A stretch of DNA of 64,000 nucleotides from Kutzneria sp. 744. Lineage in GTDB: Bacteria > Actinomycetota > Actinomycetes > Mycobacteriales > Pseudonocardiaceae. The first letter of the stretch is position 1; every line of letters starts with the position of its first letter. Below, piece by piece: positions 25,205 to 33,961 of this stretch. Where the stretch lies: contig NZ_KK037166.1 of NCBI RefSeq assembly GCF_000568255.1, positions 2,724,976-2,788,975 of the forward strand, given 5' to 3'. The notes beneath the pieces are model-generated. The model saw only the letters and a program-made list of their open reading frames with translations. It was not told the DNA's origin and did not search any database. The position numbers and the translations under genes were made by a program.

Positions 25205-25244
25205 TGACCTCCTCACGGCCATTGTTGGGGCCGTGAGGAGGTCA
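25205..25244 (-). promoter_or_regulatory. Perfect 16-bp hairpin enclosing the ribosome binding site
   Basis: TGACCTCCTCACGGCC (25205-25220) and GGCCGTGAGGAGGTCA (25229-25244) are exact inverted repeats with an 8-base loop. In the minus-strand transcript the second arm holds GAGGAGG, the binding site for the ATG at 25202, so the mRNA would fold with its start site shut. Without a U tract it is a weak candidate for a terminator of the upstream hydrolase relic. Confidence 0.6.
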
Positions 25245-25300
25245 CGCAGTGCGTGCAAGCCGATTCGTGCCGTCGGCGCACGGGAACTAAACCGGATGGG

Positions 25301-25681
25301 TCACCGAACGAGCCTCAGGTTGACCCCGTCGCTCATCGCCTGGTAACTGGCGTTGCGGGCGCAGGTGATCGCCACCGTCGTACGAAGGCCGCAGCCACAA
25401 CGGATCCGTGGCCGCCGTCGCGAAGTCGCCCACTCCGTCGAACGCGCCGCCGGTCCGGATCCACGTGTTGATGGTCTGACGCGCCCGCTCCATGCTCACC
25501 TCGTAGCGCGCGCTGCCCTCCACCGGAGTGATGGTGGTGCCGAGGATCTGCGCGTGCGTGCACCCGTGCGATGATCTGCCGGTAGCCTGCGATGATCTGC
25601 GCCCCCACGGAGGCGATCGAATCCAGCACCGTGCGCAACGTCGCGTCCTCCTGCGTCAGACGAGATCGGCCCAGCCCCACC
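25301..25681 (-). pseudogene. SGNH/GDSL hydrolase, C-terminal remnant
   Basis: Three frames joined give ATLRTVLDSIASV, IIAGYRQIIARVHAR, then SARYEVSMERARQTINTW, IRTGGAFDGVGDFATAATD and SYDGGDHLRPN, then YQAMSDGVNLRLVR and a stop at 25301. This is the C-terminal third of an SGNH-type esterase with the catalytic DxxH (DGGDH) still present. The upstream part is cut at the end of IS copy B. Two frameshifts show long decay. Confidence 0.8.
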
Positions 25682-26871
<1,190 letters not shown>

Positions 26872-27127
26872 CGTCGTCGGCCGAGACGAACGACCGGTCC
26901 AGCCGACCGATGCGAGCGCGGCAGTACCGCAGCACGATCGGCCTTGTCATCGCCAGAACCCGTTGCGTGGCAATCGGATCACGGTGGACAGCGGCATCGA
27001 CCAACTCGCTGAGCTGATCGCGGGTTCCTCCCTGCTCAGCGGACAGCCGCCCGTTGTCGTCATCGAGTCGGCTGCGGAACAGGGATGCGGAGCGATCCCT
27101 CGCACAAGAACGTTCAGGTTTCCACAC
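26872..27127 (-). pseudogene. Sigma-70 family factor, N-terminal remnant
   Basis: The minus-strand frame reads QLSELVDAAVHRDPIATQR, then MTRPIVLRYCRARIGR and SFVSADDV, which matches the start of region 2 in ShbA/SigD-like group factors, where the family continues with a DVAQE-type helix. The frame breaks exactly at the end of IS copy B after SADDV. Regions 2.3 to 4 are missing. The true start is uncertain. Confidence 0.72.
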
Positions 27128-27204
27128 TTTGGCGGAACCACATCACCACCGGCCGCCCCTGTCGCCAGCGCACGCTGCCGGTACCCGGCCGTGTCGTCAG
27201 CACG

Positions 27205-27870
27205 TCATCCACCGGGACTCAGGTACCGGCGCGGATTGCTGCCCGCACGGGCGCCACTGGCCAGCCACCGTGCGAAGCCGGCGCGGTCCCGTCGCTCCAG
27301 CTCGTCGAGGCATTCCTGCCTGGCTCGGATGATCCGCTGGCGCGCGGGCTCGTCGGCCGCCCGTTGCAGCTGGACGTAGCTACACCGCCAGACCAGGCAC
27401 AGTTCCTCGGTGGACAGGTCGTGGTCCCGCCCGGTCGGCAGGGTGCGCAGCATCGTCGGTGGCCTGAACGACGTCAGCTCCACCACGTCGTCGCCCGGCC
27501 GCTCCGCGTACGTGCCACGCCACAACCGCCACCCGAACCACCCTGAGACCGCCAGAACCGCGCCCAGCAGGATCGTGACCGTCAGGGCGTCCGCCACGGT
27601 GGCCATGCCGGCGACCGCCAGACACAGCACGATGAAGGCCAACGCGACGGCCGTCCCGCTCCACACGTCCGGCCTGCGTGGCCCGACCAATCGCTGGACC
27701 GCGGGAAGGACGAGCGTGGTCTTCCACACGGCGATGCCGGCGGCCGGACCCAGCAGGCCCCAGAAGACCAGCAGGCCGACCGGTGTCACCTGCACGCCGA
27801 CGACACCGAAAGTGACCAACACGAGGGCCAACGCCGCCCAGCCGATCCGAACCAACGCGCGAACCCACAC
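27205..27870 (-). CDS. Integral membrane protein with conserved C-terminal tail
   Basis: This 221-residue protein has four hydrophobic segments (about residues 8-30, 33-53, 70-92 and 95-112), then a ~105-residue cytoplasmic part. The end (ARQECLDELERRDRAGF to RRYLSPGG) is repeated almost exactly in the relic at 60476-60622. No enzyme motif is seen. It is divergent from the zinc-ribbon gene at 28181, and the same two families lie together again at 60476-61765, so they probably act together. Function unknown. Confidence 0.7.
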   Translation of the reverse strand: MWVRALVRIGWAALALVLVTFGVVGVQVTPVGLLVFWGLLGPAAGIAVWKTTLVLPAVQRLVGPRRPDVWSGTAVALAFIVLCLAVAGMATVADALTVTILLGAVLAVSGWFGWRLWRGTYAERPGDDVVELTSFRPPTMLRTLPTGRDHDLSTEELCLVWRCSYVQLQRAADEPARQRIIRARQECLDELERRDRAGFARWLASGARAGSNPRRYLSPGG

Positions 27871-28000
27871 GGCAACCGCTCTCGCTCGGGAGTAAGGGGA
27901 TCCGCCGGGGGCTCGGGCGTGCCACGATGCGCGGTCGCACAGACGCGGCTACCGTCAAGTTTAGCCCCTGATGGCAAGTGCGCGAGTCACCCGCCAAATG

Positions 28001-28016
28001 GTCCATTGTGGACGTC
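28001..28016. promoter_or_regulatory. Palindromic 16-mer, copy 1
   Basis: GGTCCATTGTGGACGT contains the palindrome GTCCA-TTG-TGGAC. An identical 16-mer lies at 50653-50668. Both are in divergent intergenic regions of the stress cluster. It is a candidate operator for a shared regulator. Confidence 0.5.
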
Positions 28017-28180
28017 GTCGGGCAGGTGCGCTCGTCCGCCGTGAATCCACCCCGGTCCTCGTCGGTGTCCCGTGCGGCGGTCTCGCATCGCCGCACGGGG
28101 ACGGGATGGTCTAACGTTGGCGGTGATAGTTGGCGCTGCTCCAGCCCCTGGCGGCCCCGGCGTACGTCCGAGGAGCGGTC

Positions 28181-28495
28181 ATGGTCGTCAGTCAGGCGCC
28201 GTCGCAGCGGCCACTCATCCGAGAACCCGAGTCCGTCGGCATTGACGCCCTGCCGTTGCTGTACTCCTACCCGCCACTGCACGGTTGGACGTTGCACAGC
28301 CTCATGTTCCCGGCGGTCGTCCGGTGCGCGGCCTGCGAGCACCTGGGCAACAGCGTGCTGGTCGCGAGCAACGCGACGAGCGGCGAGGTCGTCTGCGCGG
28401 CGTGTTACGGCGTGTCGACGGCAGCGGGGCCGGTTCCGACCGTGGCGGCGGTTCTCGGGGCTGAACCTGCCCGCCAGGCGATGGATCCAGTGTGA
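28181..28495 (+). CDS. Small zinc-ribbon-like protein
   Basis: This 104-residue protein starts at ATG 28181 with GAGGAG five bases upstream. It has two CxxC pairs (VVRCAACEHLG and VVCAACYGVS), the layout of a small zinc ribbon, and a conserved front (LYSYPPLHGWTLHSLMFP). A close paralogue is at 61496-61765; the similarity extends ~50 bases upstream of both ATGs, which may mark an alternative start or a shared leader. Similar small proteins are common in actinobacterial stress clusters but I know no assigned function. Confidence 0.68.
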   Translation: MVVSQAPSQRPLIREPESVGIDALPLLYSYPPLHGWTLHSLMFPAVVRCAACEHLGNSVLVASNATSGEVVCAACYGVSTAAGPVPTVAAVLGAEPARQAMDPV

Positions 28496-28764
28496 TCGCC
28501 CGCGTTGCGACCGCGTCGGAACGGCATGATGAGCGGATGCCGCCGGGAACGTGCCGTGACATCGAGACGAGCGCAGGACAGGCCGAAGTGCTCTGGCACT
28601 CGTCGTCCGGCGCGGACCAGTCTGAGCGGACAGCGGTACCACCGGGTCACGCCAGGCCCCGCCGGCCACCACGGGTGAGCACCGCCGAGCACCACATCCG
28701 CGTTGTCCCTCGAACTCGGTGTGCCTGCCGACCGGCGGCCCGGAAGGAGAGGGGTGGCCTGTCG

Positions 28765-28989
28765 ATGGAGATCGAGTTGTCCCCGCAGGGGCGAGTCGGT
28801 GTCCTGCTCACGGGCACTCGAGGGGCTGAAGGGCCGGGAGAGGTGCTGATCAGGATCCGCGGCGGGACGGAAACGTACCTGGCGTACTCGGAATCGCCGA
28901 TCGCGAAAGGGGAGCCCGTGCTCGTCGTCGAGTCCCGTGGACACCGGGCGGTCGACGTCGTCGCCTGGGTCGATCCTTTCTACGGCTAG
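28765..28989 (+). CDS. NfeD-like/OB-fold small protein
   Basis: This 74-residue protein reads MEIELSPQGRVGVLLT, EVLIRIRGGTETYLAYSE and EPVLVVESRGHRAVDV, a five-strand pattern like the OB-fold domain at the end of NfeD proteins. Such domains are usually encoded next to flotillin, and a flotillin starts 9 bp downstream. It probably supports flotillin assembly at the membrane. The start is the first ATG of the conserved part; the frame upstream has no coding look. Confidence 0.65.
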   Translation: MEIELSPQGRVGVLLTGTRGAEGPGEVLIRIRGGTETYLAYSESPIAKGEPVLVVESRGHRAVDVVAWVDPFYG

Positions 28990-28997
28990 GAGTCACG

Positions 28998-30161
28998 ATG
29001 TTCGGATATCGGGTGCCAGCGCCGGACGAGGCGATGTTGATCTCGGGAGGCAAGCACGGCGGCACCGGCGAGACCCCGTTCCGGGTGGTGACCGGCCACG
29101 GCGCGTTCGTGATGCCGTTCTTCCGCAAGGTGCGCTTCCTGACCTTGAGCATGGCCGAGGCCGAGGTGTCGGAAACCTGTGTGACCAAGCAGGCCATCGC
29201 GCTGAACGTGCGCGCGGTGATCGCGTTCAAGGTGGGCAACGACGCCGAGAGCATCGTCAACGCGGGTCAGCGTTTCCTGTCCGACCAGGCCCAGATGGCC
29301 GTGCTGACCGGCCGGATCTTCGCCGGACACCTGCGCTCGATCGTCGGCTCGATGACGGTCGAGGAGATCGTGACCGAGCGCCAGAAACTCGCCAACGAGG
29401 TGCTCGACGGCTCGGCGGCGGAGATGGCGAAGATCGGTCTGACGATCGACTCGCTGCAGATCCAGTCGATCGACGACATGAAACTCGGCTATATCGCGGC
29501 GATGGCGGCCCCGCACAACGCGGCGATCCAACGTGAGGCGCAGATCGCGCAAGCCGCCGCCGACCAAGCCGCGGCGGAGGCCCAACAGGCGTCACAACGC
29601 AAGCAGGCCGAGTACGCCCGCCAGACGGCCGTCGTGCAGGCGACCTACAAGGCCGAGGTCGACCGGGCGCAGGCCGAGGCGGCGCAGGCGGGTCCGCTCG
29701 CCCAGGCCACCGCCCAGCGTGACGTGATCAACGCGCGCACCGAGCTCGCGCAGCGGGAGGCGGAGCTTCGCCAGCAGCAACTCGTCGCCGAGATCGTGAA
29801 ACCCGCCGAAGCCGAAGCGGCGAAGGTCAGGGTGCTTGCCAGCGCAGAGGCGCAGGCGATGGAGATCCAGGCCGCCGCGGCCGCGTCCAACAACCGGGTG
29901 GCACTGGACCGCCTCATCATCGAGCAGCTGCCACAGATCGTGCGCGAAGCGGCCCTCGGGCTCAGCGGCGCGAAGGTCACGATCCTCAACGGGGCCGACG
30001 GCCTCGGCGACGTGGCAGCCGGACTCGTCGGGCAGGGCATGGCGATACTGGAATCGGTCAGGGCCGGGATCACCGCGGCCTCCGGTTCGTCGGCGGCCGC
30101 GGCCGGACCTTCCATATCCGTCACACCCAACTCCACCCGCGAACACGTGACCACGGCCTAG
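28998..30161 (+). CDS. Flotillin-like SPFH protein
   Basis: This 387-residue protein starts at ATG 28998 after AGGAG. An SPFH/Band 7 domain covers residues ~1-170 (FRVVTGHGAFVMPFFRKV, ALNVRAVIAFKVGND). A long Ala/Glu/Gln-rich coiled coil follows to ~300, then a C-terminal part (LIIEQLPQIVREAALGLSG). There is no N-terminal membrane segment before the SPFH domain in this reading, so membrane contact would be by hairpin or lipid. Flotillins organise membrane microdomains. It forms an operon with the NfeD-like gene and faces the AmaP operon across a terminator hairpin. Confidence 0.88.
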   Translation: MFGYRVPAPDEAMLISGGKHGGTGETPFRVVTGHGAFVMPFFRKVRFLTLSMAEAEVSETCVTKQAIALNVRAVIAFKVGNDAESIVNAGQRFLSDQAQMAVLTGRIFAGHLRSIVGSMTVEEIVTERQKLANEVLDGSAAEMAKIGLTIDSLQIQSIDDMKLGYIAAMAAPHNAAIQREAQIAQAAADQAAAEAQQASQRKQAEYARQTAVVQATYKAEVDRAQAEAAQAGPLAQATAQRDVINARTELAQREAELRQQQLVAEIVKPAEAEAAKVRVLASAEAQAMEIQAAAAASNNRVALDRLIIEQLPQIVREAALGLSGAKVTILNGADGLGDVAAGLVGQGMAILESVRAGITAASGSSAAAAGPSISVTPNSTREHVTTA

Positions 30162-30244
30162 TTCTCCGCCACCTGGGTGCTGGGGATCGTTGCGGCGCCT
30201 CGGTGATCGGGAGTTGCCCCGGCGACCGGACGAGATCGACCTCG

Positions 30245-30274
30245 GCCGGGGGCGGCTCGGGACCCGCCCCCGGC
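30245..30274. terminator. GC-rich hairpin between convergent genes
   Basis: GCCGGGGGCGG (30245-30255) and CCGCCCCCGGC (30264-30274) form a perfect 11-bp stem with an 8-base loop. It lies between the ends of the flotillin gene (+) and the AmaP gene (-), so it can serve both. There is no T tract. Confidence 0.65.
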
Positions 30275-30296
30275 GGGCGGGACCCGATTGAGCGGC

Positions 30297-30872
30297 TCAG
30301 CGAGCACGGACACGGCTGCGGGTGGCGTCGAGGTGGAACCGGATCCTGGCGGGCAGCTCGGGAAGGGCCAGCGCCACGCACAGCCGGGGCATGGCGTGCG
30401 TTTCGATCCGCCGACGGATCTCGGCCAGGTCGGCGTCGGGCTCAAGACCGATGCGCAGCTCCAGCACGGGGTTGGCCGCGTCGCCGGCGAGGCTGGCCAC
30501 GACGCTGTGCGCGCCGGGGTAGGAACGGATGTCGTGTTCCAGCGGAACGACCGCCACGTCGGCGTCGATGGTCGTCTCGCCGCCGGCCGGATCGGCCGGC
30601 GGTAGCCGCCAGATGCCGGTGCGCGGCCTATGCGTCGACTGCACGACGAGCCAGAGCAAGCAGGCCAGGCCGACGACGACGGCGATCACGACGGCGTACG
30701 GCAACCACGAGGTGCCGATCTCGGTGGTCGGCAACACGGGCGAACCGGGATCGAGCACAGGAATGACCGCGAAGCCAGTGAGCGCCACGAAGGCGCCGCC
30801 GGCCAGTAGGACCACGCCCAACAACGCCAGCAGCGTGCGGTTGAGGCGTGCCGGTCGATTCAGGCTGCCCAT
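30297..30872 (-). CDS. amaP: Alkaline-shock membrane anchor AmaP
   Basis: This 191-residue protein has two transmembrane segments (about 13-35 and 58-80) and a C-terminal domain of ~100 residues (TTIDADVAVVPLEHDIRS and following). The arrangement and the company of Asp23/Gls24 genes are those of AmaP, which tethers Asp23 to the membrane in Firmicutes; actinobacterial operons have the same layout. It is the last gene of the leftward operon from 32774 and overlaps the DUF6286 gene end. Confidence 0.8.
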   Translation of the reverse strand: MGSLNRPARLNRTLLALLGVVLLAGGAFVALTGFAVIPVLDPGSPVLPTTEIGTSWLPYAVVIAVVVGLACLLWLVVQSTHRPRTGIWRLPPADPAGGETTIDADVAVVPLEHDIRSYPGAHSVVASLAGDAANPVLELRIGLEPDADLAEIRRRIETHAMPRLCVALALPELPARIRFHLDATRSRVRAR

Positions 30873-31415
30873 CGCCGCTTCCCCACCTGTGTCACGCGAA
30901 CGCGCAATGCCGGCCGCTCGGCGAGCTCGATCGAATCGAGGCGCTGGCTGACCGTCTCCCGCACGCGGCTGTCGATGCCCGCCAGATCCAAGCGATGACT
31001 ACGCACCTTCACCGTGATGGCACGGCGGCGCAACCTGACCCGCGCCGAGGCTACGCCGTCGGTCGATTCGGCGCTGTGCAACAGGATCTTGCGCAGGCTT
31101 CGCCGGGTCACGCCGCCGGCCACTCGCTCTCCGGCGTCCGGATGGTCCCTGAGAGGCAGGACTATCGGTGCTCCGGGCAGCACGGCGCCGGCCAACAGCC
31201 ACCAGTCCCAGCGCTGCCGGGACAGCCCCTGCCACGATGACGACGACGTCGTGCCAGTTCAGCCGATGTCCGGCAGCGGCGAGCCGATCGACCGGGATGA
31301 GGGGTATGTGCCCGATCAGCAGTTGGACGGCCGACACCGCGACGAGAACGCACGCCGCGAGCAACAGCGTCGCGACGACGACCGCCGGGATGGTGCGACG
31401 TGGTCGGTACTTCAT
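30860..31415 (-). pseudogene. DUF6286-type membrane protein, frameshifted
   Basis: The start (ATG 31415) reads MKYRPRRTIPAVVVATLLLA with two membrane segments, as in the protein that accompanies Asp23 in actinobacteria. Near 31195-31205 the frame must change by one base: the first frame ends in RRRAARSTDS, while the second continues the family with LLAGAVLPGAPIVLPLRDHP, GGVTRRSLRKILLH and VRLRRRAITVKV. Either a real single-base mutation or a sequencing error. Its neighbours are intact and in the expected order. Confidence 0.72.
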
Positions 31416-31786
31416 CGCAGCACGCGGTTCTCGTGCGGAATGTGCAGGGCGGTCACGACGATGTCGACGCGCCCGACCGCCATTCCGGTCAGTTCGCCGA
31501 TCCGGTCGACGAGATGTGCGCGCACGGCGTCGGCGGTCGCGGCCACCGGAATCGAGTAACCGACCGACAAGTGCACCACCAGGTCGACGAGATCCCGGTC
31601 GACGACGGCGCGAACCCGTATCGCCTGCTCGCCCTTCTCGGCGCCCAGCGCCAGTCCGGCCAGGCGACGGGCACTGCCGCCGACGTCAGCGATGTCCGTG
31701 GAGGCGTGGGCGGCGACGCGCTCCAGCGCCAGCGGGGCCACCGTCGTCCGACCCCGCTCCGCGACCTGCGGCGGGTGAACGGTCAT
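31412..31786 (-). CDS. Asp23/Gls24 family protein
   Basis: This 124-residue protein shows the family pattern: VAAHASTDIADVGGSARRL, RVRAVVDRDLVDLVVHLSVG and HLVDRIGELTGMAVGRVDI. Asp23 proteins form membrane-tethered assemblies and respond to alkaline or envelope stress. Its stop overlaps the start of the DUF6286 gene (31412-31415), so the two are coupled. Confidence 0.85.
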   Translation of the reverse strand: MTVHPPQVAERGRTTVAPLALERVAAHASTDIADVGGSARRLAGLALGAEKGEQAIRVRAVVDRDLVDLVVHLSVGYSIPVAATADAVRAHLVDRIGELTGMAVGRVDIVVTALHIPHENRVLR

Positions 31787-31803
31787 CGTCTCAACGCCTT
31801 CGT

Positions 31804-31992
31804 TCAGCGGGGCCCCCGGCCCCGGCGGGAATCACGGAGGGCTTCGAAGTCGTGGTGTCCGTCGAGCCACCGCCCGACGGCGAGGCCGACGGCGCCGGCG
31901 ACGAGCACGATGCGCAACGCGACGAACCCGCCGAACGCCCAGGCGAAGCCCAACGCCAATCCCACCAGGATGCCGATCGTGGTGTTGCTCAT
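31804..31992 (-). CDS. Small membrane protein of the Asp23 operon (DUF2273-like)
   Basis: This 62-residue protein reads MSNTTIGILVGLALGFAWAF, then ALRIVLVAGAVGLAVGRWLDG: two membrane helices joined by a short loop, like the small DUF2273-type proteins found in Asp23 operons. Its ATG overlaps the stop of the preceding gene (ATGA at 31989-31992). Confidence 0.75.
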   Translation of the reverse strand: MSNTTIGILVGLALGFAWAFGGFVALRIVLVAGAVGLAVGRWLDGHHDFEALRDSRRGRGPR

Positions 31993-32243
31993 GGCTGCCT
32001 CGACTCCGGCACGGCAAGGTCTTCGACGGTCACCGACACCGGCCGGTCGGCGACCGCCGTTCCCACCGCTGTGCGCACCTGCTCGGCGATCGCGGCGATC
32101 GACGCGGGATAGCGCCCGACCACGTGCACATCGACGTCCCGGTCGGTGACGCGGACGCCGACGACGGCATGCCCGGAGAGATAGGTGGCGACCTCGCCGT
32201 AGCGGCCGCCGTGCAGTCCGGCCACGGCCGGGCACGCCCGCAC
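31989..32243 (-). CDS. Short Asp23-associated protein
   Basis: The frame reads VRACPAVAGLHGGRYGEV, then LSGHAVVGVRVTDRDVDVHV and VADRPVSVTVEDLAV, a reduced Asp23/Gls24-like domain often found as an extra member in these operons. GTG 32243 is the only standard start, but family-like sequence (ATGADLIADTIAAAVRAC) extends ~12 codons upstream to the stop of the previous gene without a usual start codon. The real start could be a CTG near 32270, or the start was lost. Confidence 0.65.
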   Translation of the reverse strand: MRACPAVAGLHGGRYGEVATYLSGHAVVGVRVTDRDVDVHVVGRYPASIAAIAEQVRTAVGTAVADRPVSVTVEDLAVPESRQP

Positions 32244-32294
32244 CGCGGCCGCTATGGTGTCGGCGATCAGGTCGGCGCCGGTGGCCCGGCGTGA

Positions 32295-32774
32295 TCACAG
32301 CACGCGGGCCGACTCCGTGGGAACGGCCTGCTCGCCCACTTCCGGGATGTGCACGTCGTTGACGTGGATGTTGACCTCGACGACCTCGAGACCGGTCATC
32401 CGCTCGATGGCCGTGGTGACGTTGCGGCGCACCGCCTTGGACAGTTCGCCGATCGCCACGCCGTACTCGACGACGATGCTCAGGTCGGCGGCGGCCTGGT
32501 GCTCCCCCACCTCGACGTCGACGCCCTGTCCACTGCTCGCGCTGGCGCCCGGGATGCGTACCCGCAGTGCGCCGAACGCGCGTGAGGCGCCGCCGCCGAG
32601 TGCGTACACGCCGCTGATCTCGCGGGTGGCCAGGCCGGCGATCTTCTGCACGACGATGTCGGGAATGGTCGTGTGACCGTGGCAGCCGGGCACCGTCGCG
32701 GTGTCCTCGCGATGGGCGAGTTCGCCCCGCGTCTTGTCGCTGCTGCTGATCGTGGATGCGGTCGTTTCCGTCAT
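32295..32774 (-). CDS. Asp23/Gls24 family protein (first gene of the operon)
   Basis: This 159-residue protein, taken from ATG 32774 with AAGGAG just upstream, has a polar N-terminal tail of ~45 residues and then the core: IPDIVVQKIAGLATREISGV, DVEVGEHQAAADLSIVVEYG and AIERMTGLEVVEVNIHVNDV. It is the full-length Asp23 of the operon. An earlier ATG (32843) would add 23 residues with no family support. The homologous leader at 33290-33480 lies ~520 bp upstream. Confidence 0.87.
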   Translation of the reverse strand: MTETTASTISSSDKTRGELAHREDTATVPGCHGHTTIPDIVVQKIAGLATREISGVYALGGGASRAFGALRVRIPGASASSGQGVDVEVGEHQAAADLSIVVEYGVAIGELSKAVRRNVTTAIERMTGLEVVEVNIHVNDVHIPEVGEQAVPTESARVL

Positions 32775-33289
32775 GCTCCTTCGCCTGTCCCGCACGCCGC
32801 CGAAGGCGGGCGGTCGCGTGTTCGGTGACGTCAATGGACCCATGTGAGTGGCGAGGTGCTGCTCCCACGCCCGGCCCTGTTGCGTCCGGGGCTGCCAGGG
32901 GCTGGGCCAGCGGTACTGACAGTGCCCATGTTACGCCGCTCGGCCACCGCCGGCCGGGCAAATCTTGTGCGTCGGCCGGGGCGCCGGACCTTGGGCCGGT
33001 GTCAGTCGCCGCCAACGGGTCAGCTCTTGGCGGCACAGGGCCATACCGGGATCCACGTGCTGTTCCCGACGGGTCGGCTCCCATCGGGAACAGCACTCGC
33101 GGGAACCGGTCGATCGTGCCCGCACGCCTACGCGCCGCCGATGCGCCGGCGGCACGGTCCCCCGACGGGGTGTGCGGAGACGGCCGTACCGGTCCGGAGT
33201 TCGCAACGGGCAAGCCCGTGGCGACGCCGGCCGACTGCACCCCCTCGGGTCGTGCCGGCCCTGGCCCCCGGTGTCACGGCACAGCACAG

Positions 33290-33480
33290 CCGGAACCCCA
33301 GTGATGGCAGACTCTTCGTTGAGCCCCTGCGGCCGTGACGAGATCCGCAGCATGACCGTCATGACTGTTCGACGGGGCTGCCGGGGGCCGGGGCAGAGCC
33401 ACGTGTCGAGAACCGGTCGCGCTGCGCCATCCGCGGCGCAGTGGGGGCCGATTGTCGGCAATCGCGGCAGCGTGAGCGTA
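33290..33480 (-). repeat. Duplicated leader region, copy upstream of the Asp23 operon
   Basis: Read on the minus strand this segment aligns with 39081-39310 on the plus strand; about three bases in four agree along ~200 bp. Shared blocks include TCTGCCCCGGCCC, CAGTCATGACGG, AGGGGCTCA-CGA-GAGTC and GGGGTTCCGG. Each copy lies upstream of a stress gene in the same relative orientation. Nothing else is seen in the gap 32775-33705. Confidence 0.6.
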
Positions 33481-33705
33481 GACCACTTGGCGGCCGTCCA
33501 ACCGCCGCACGGCAGGGACAAGGGTCGAGATTCCCCACATCGGACTACTCCGCCACCCGAGTGGTGGCGCACCAGGCATCACGACGAGCGCGGGCCACGG
33601 ATGTGGTTCTGGGACTGGCTCGCCCGCTCGCGTGGACAGCCGGGGCCGACGAACTCGGTCGCCTCGGTGACGGCCGGGTCGGCGGGGTCCGTTCGGCGCG
33701 GGAAA

Positions 33706-33864
33706 TCAGTCCCGGTGGGCGTTGCGACGGACGAATCCGATGACGGCGGTGCCGACGAACAGCACGATGCCGATGATCGCCAGCCAGACGAGACCCTTGA
33801 ACGCGAAGCCGATGACCGCGGTGACCAGCCACAGCATCAGGAGTACGACGACCAGGATCAGCAC
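33706..33864 (-). CDS. 52-residue membrane protein
   Basis: GTG 33864 has GGAGG six bases upstream. The product MLILVVVLLMLWLVTAVIG continues with LVWLAIIGIVLFVGTAVIGF and ends FVRRNAHRD: two membrane helices and a basic tail, the form of small hydrophobic stress proteins. It follows the P-type ATPase by ~100 bp on the same strand and may be cotranscribed. Confidence 0.65.
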   Translation of the reverse strand: MLILVVVLLMLWLVTAVIGFAFKGLVWLAIIGIVLFVGTAVIGFVRRNAHRD

Positions 33865-33961
33865 GGCCGACCTCCACACCGGGTGGGGCCACTTCCCGCG
33901 TCCGGTCCTGCGCTTGCGGGATCACGTTGTCCGTACAACTCGTCACGTGAGAAGCAGATGC

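Noticed and set aside
25205-25244. The hairpin as a simple intrinsic terminator of the SGNH gene
   Set aside because: No T tract follows, and its second arm coincides exactly with the ribosome site of the next gene, which regulation explains better; termination is not excluded.
28492-28764. Upstream extension of the NfeD-like gene
   Set aside because: No coding character; the conserved OB-like part starts at ATG 28765.
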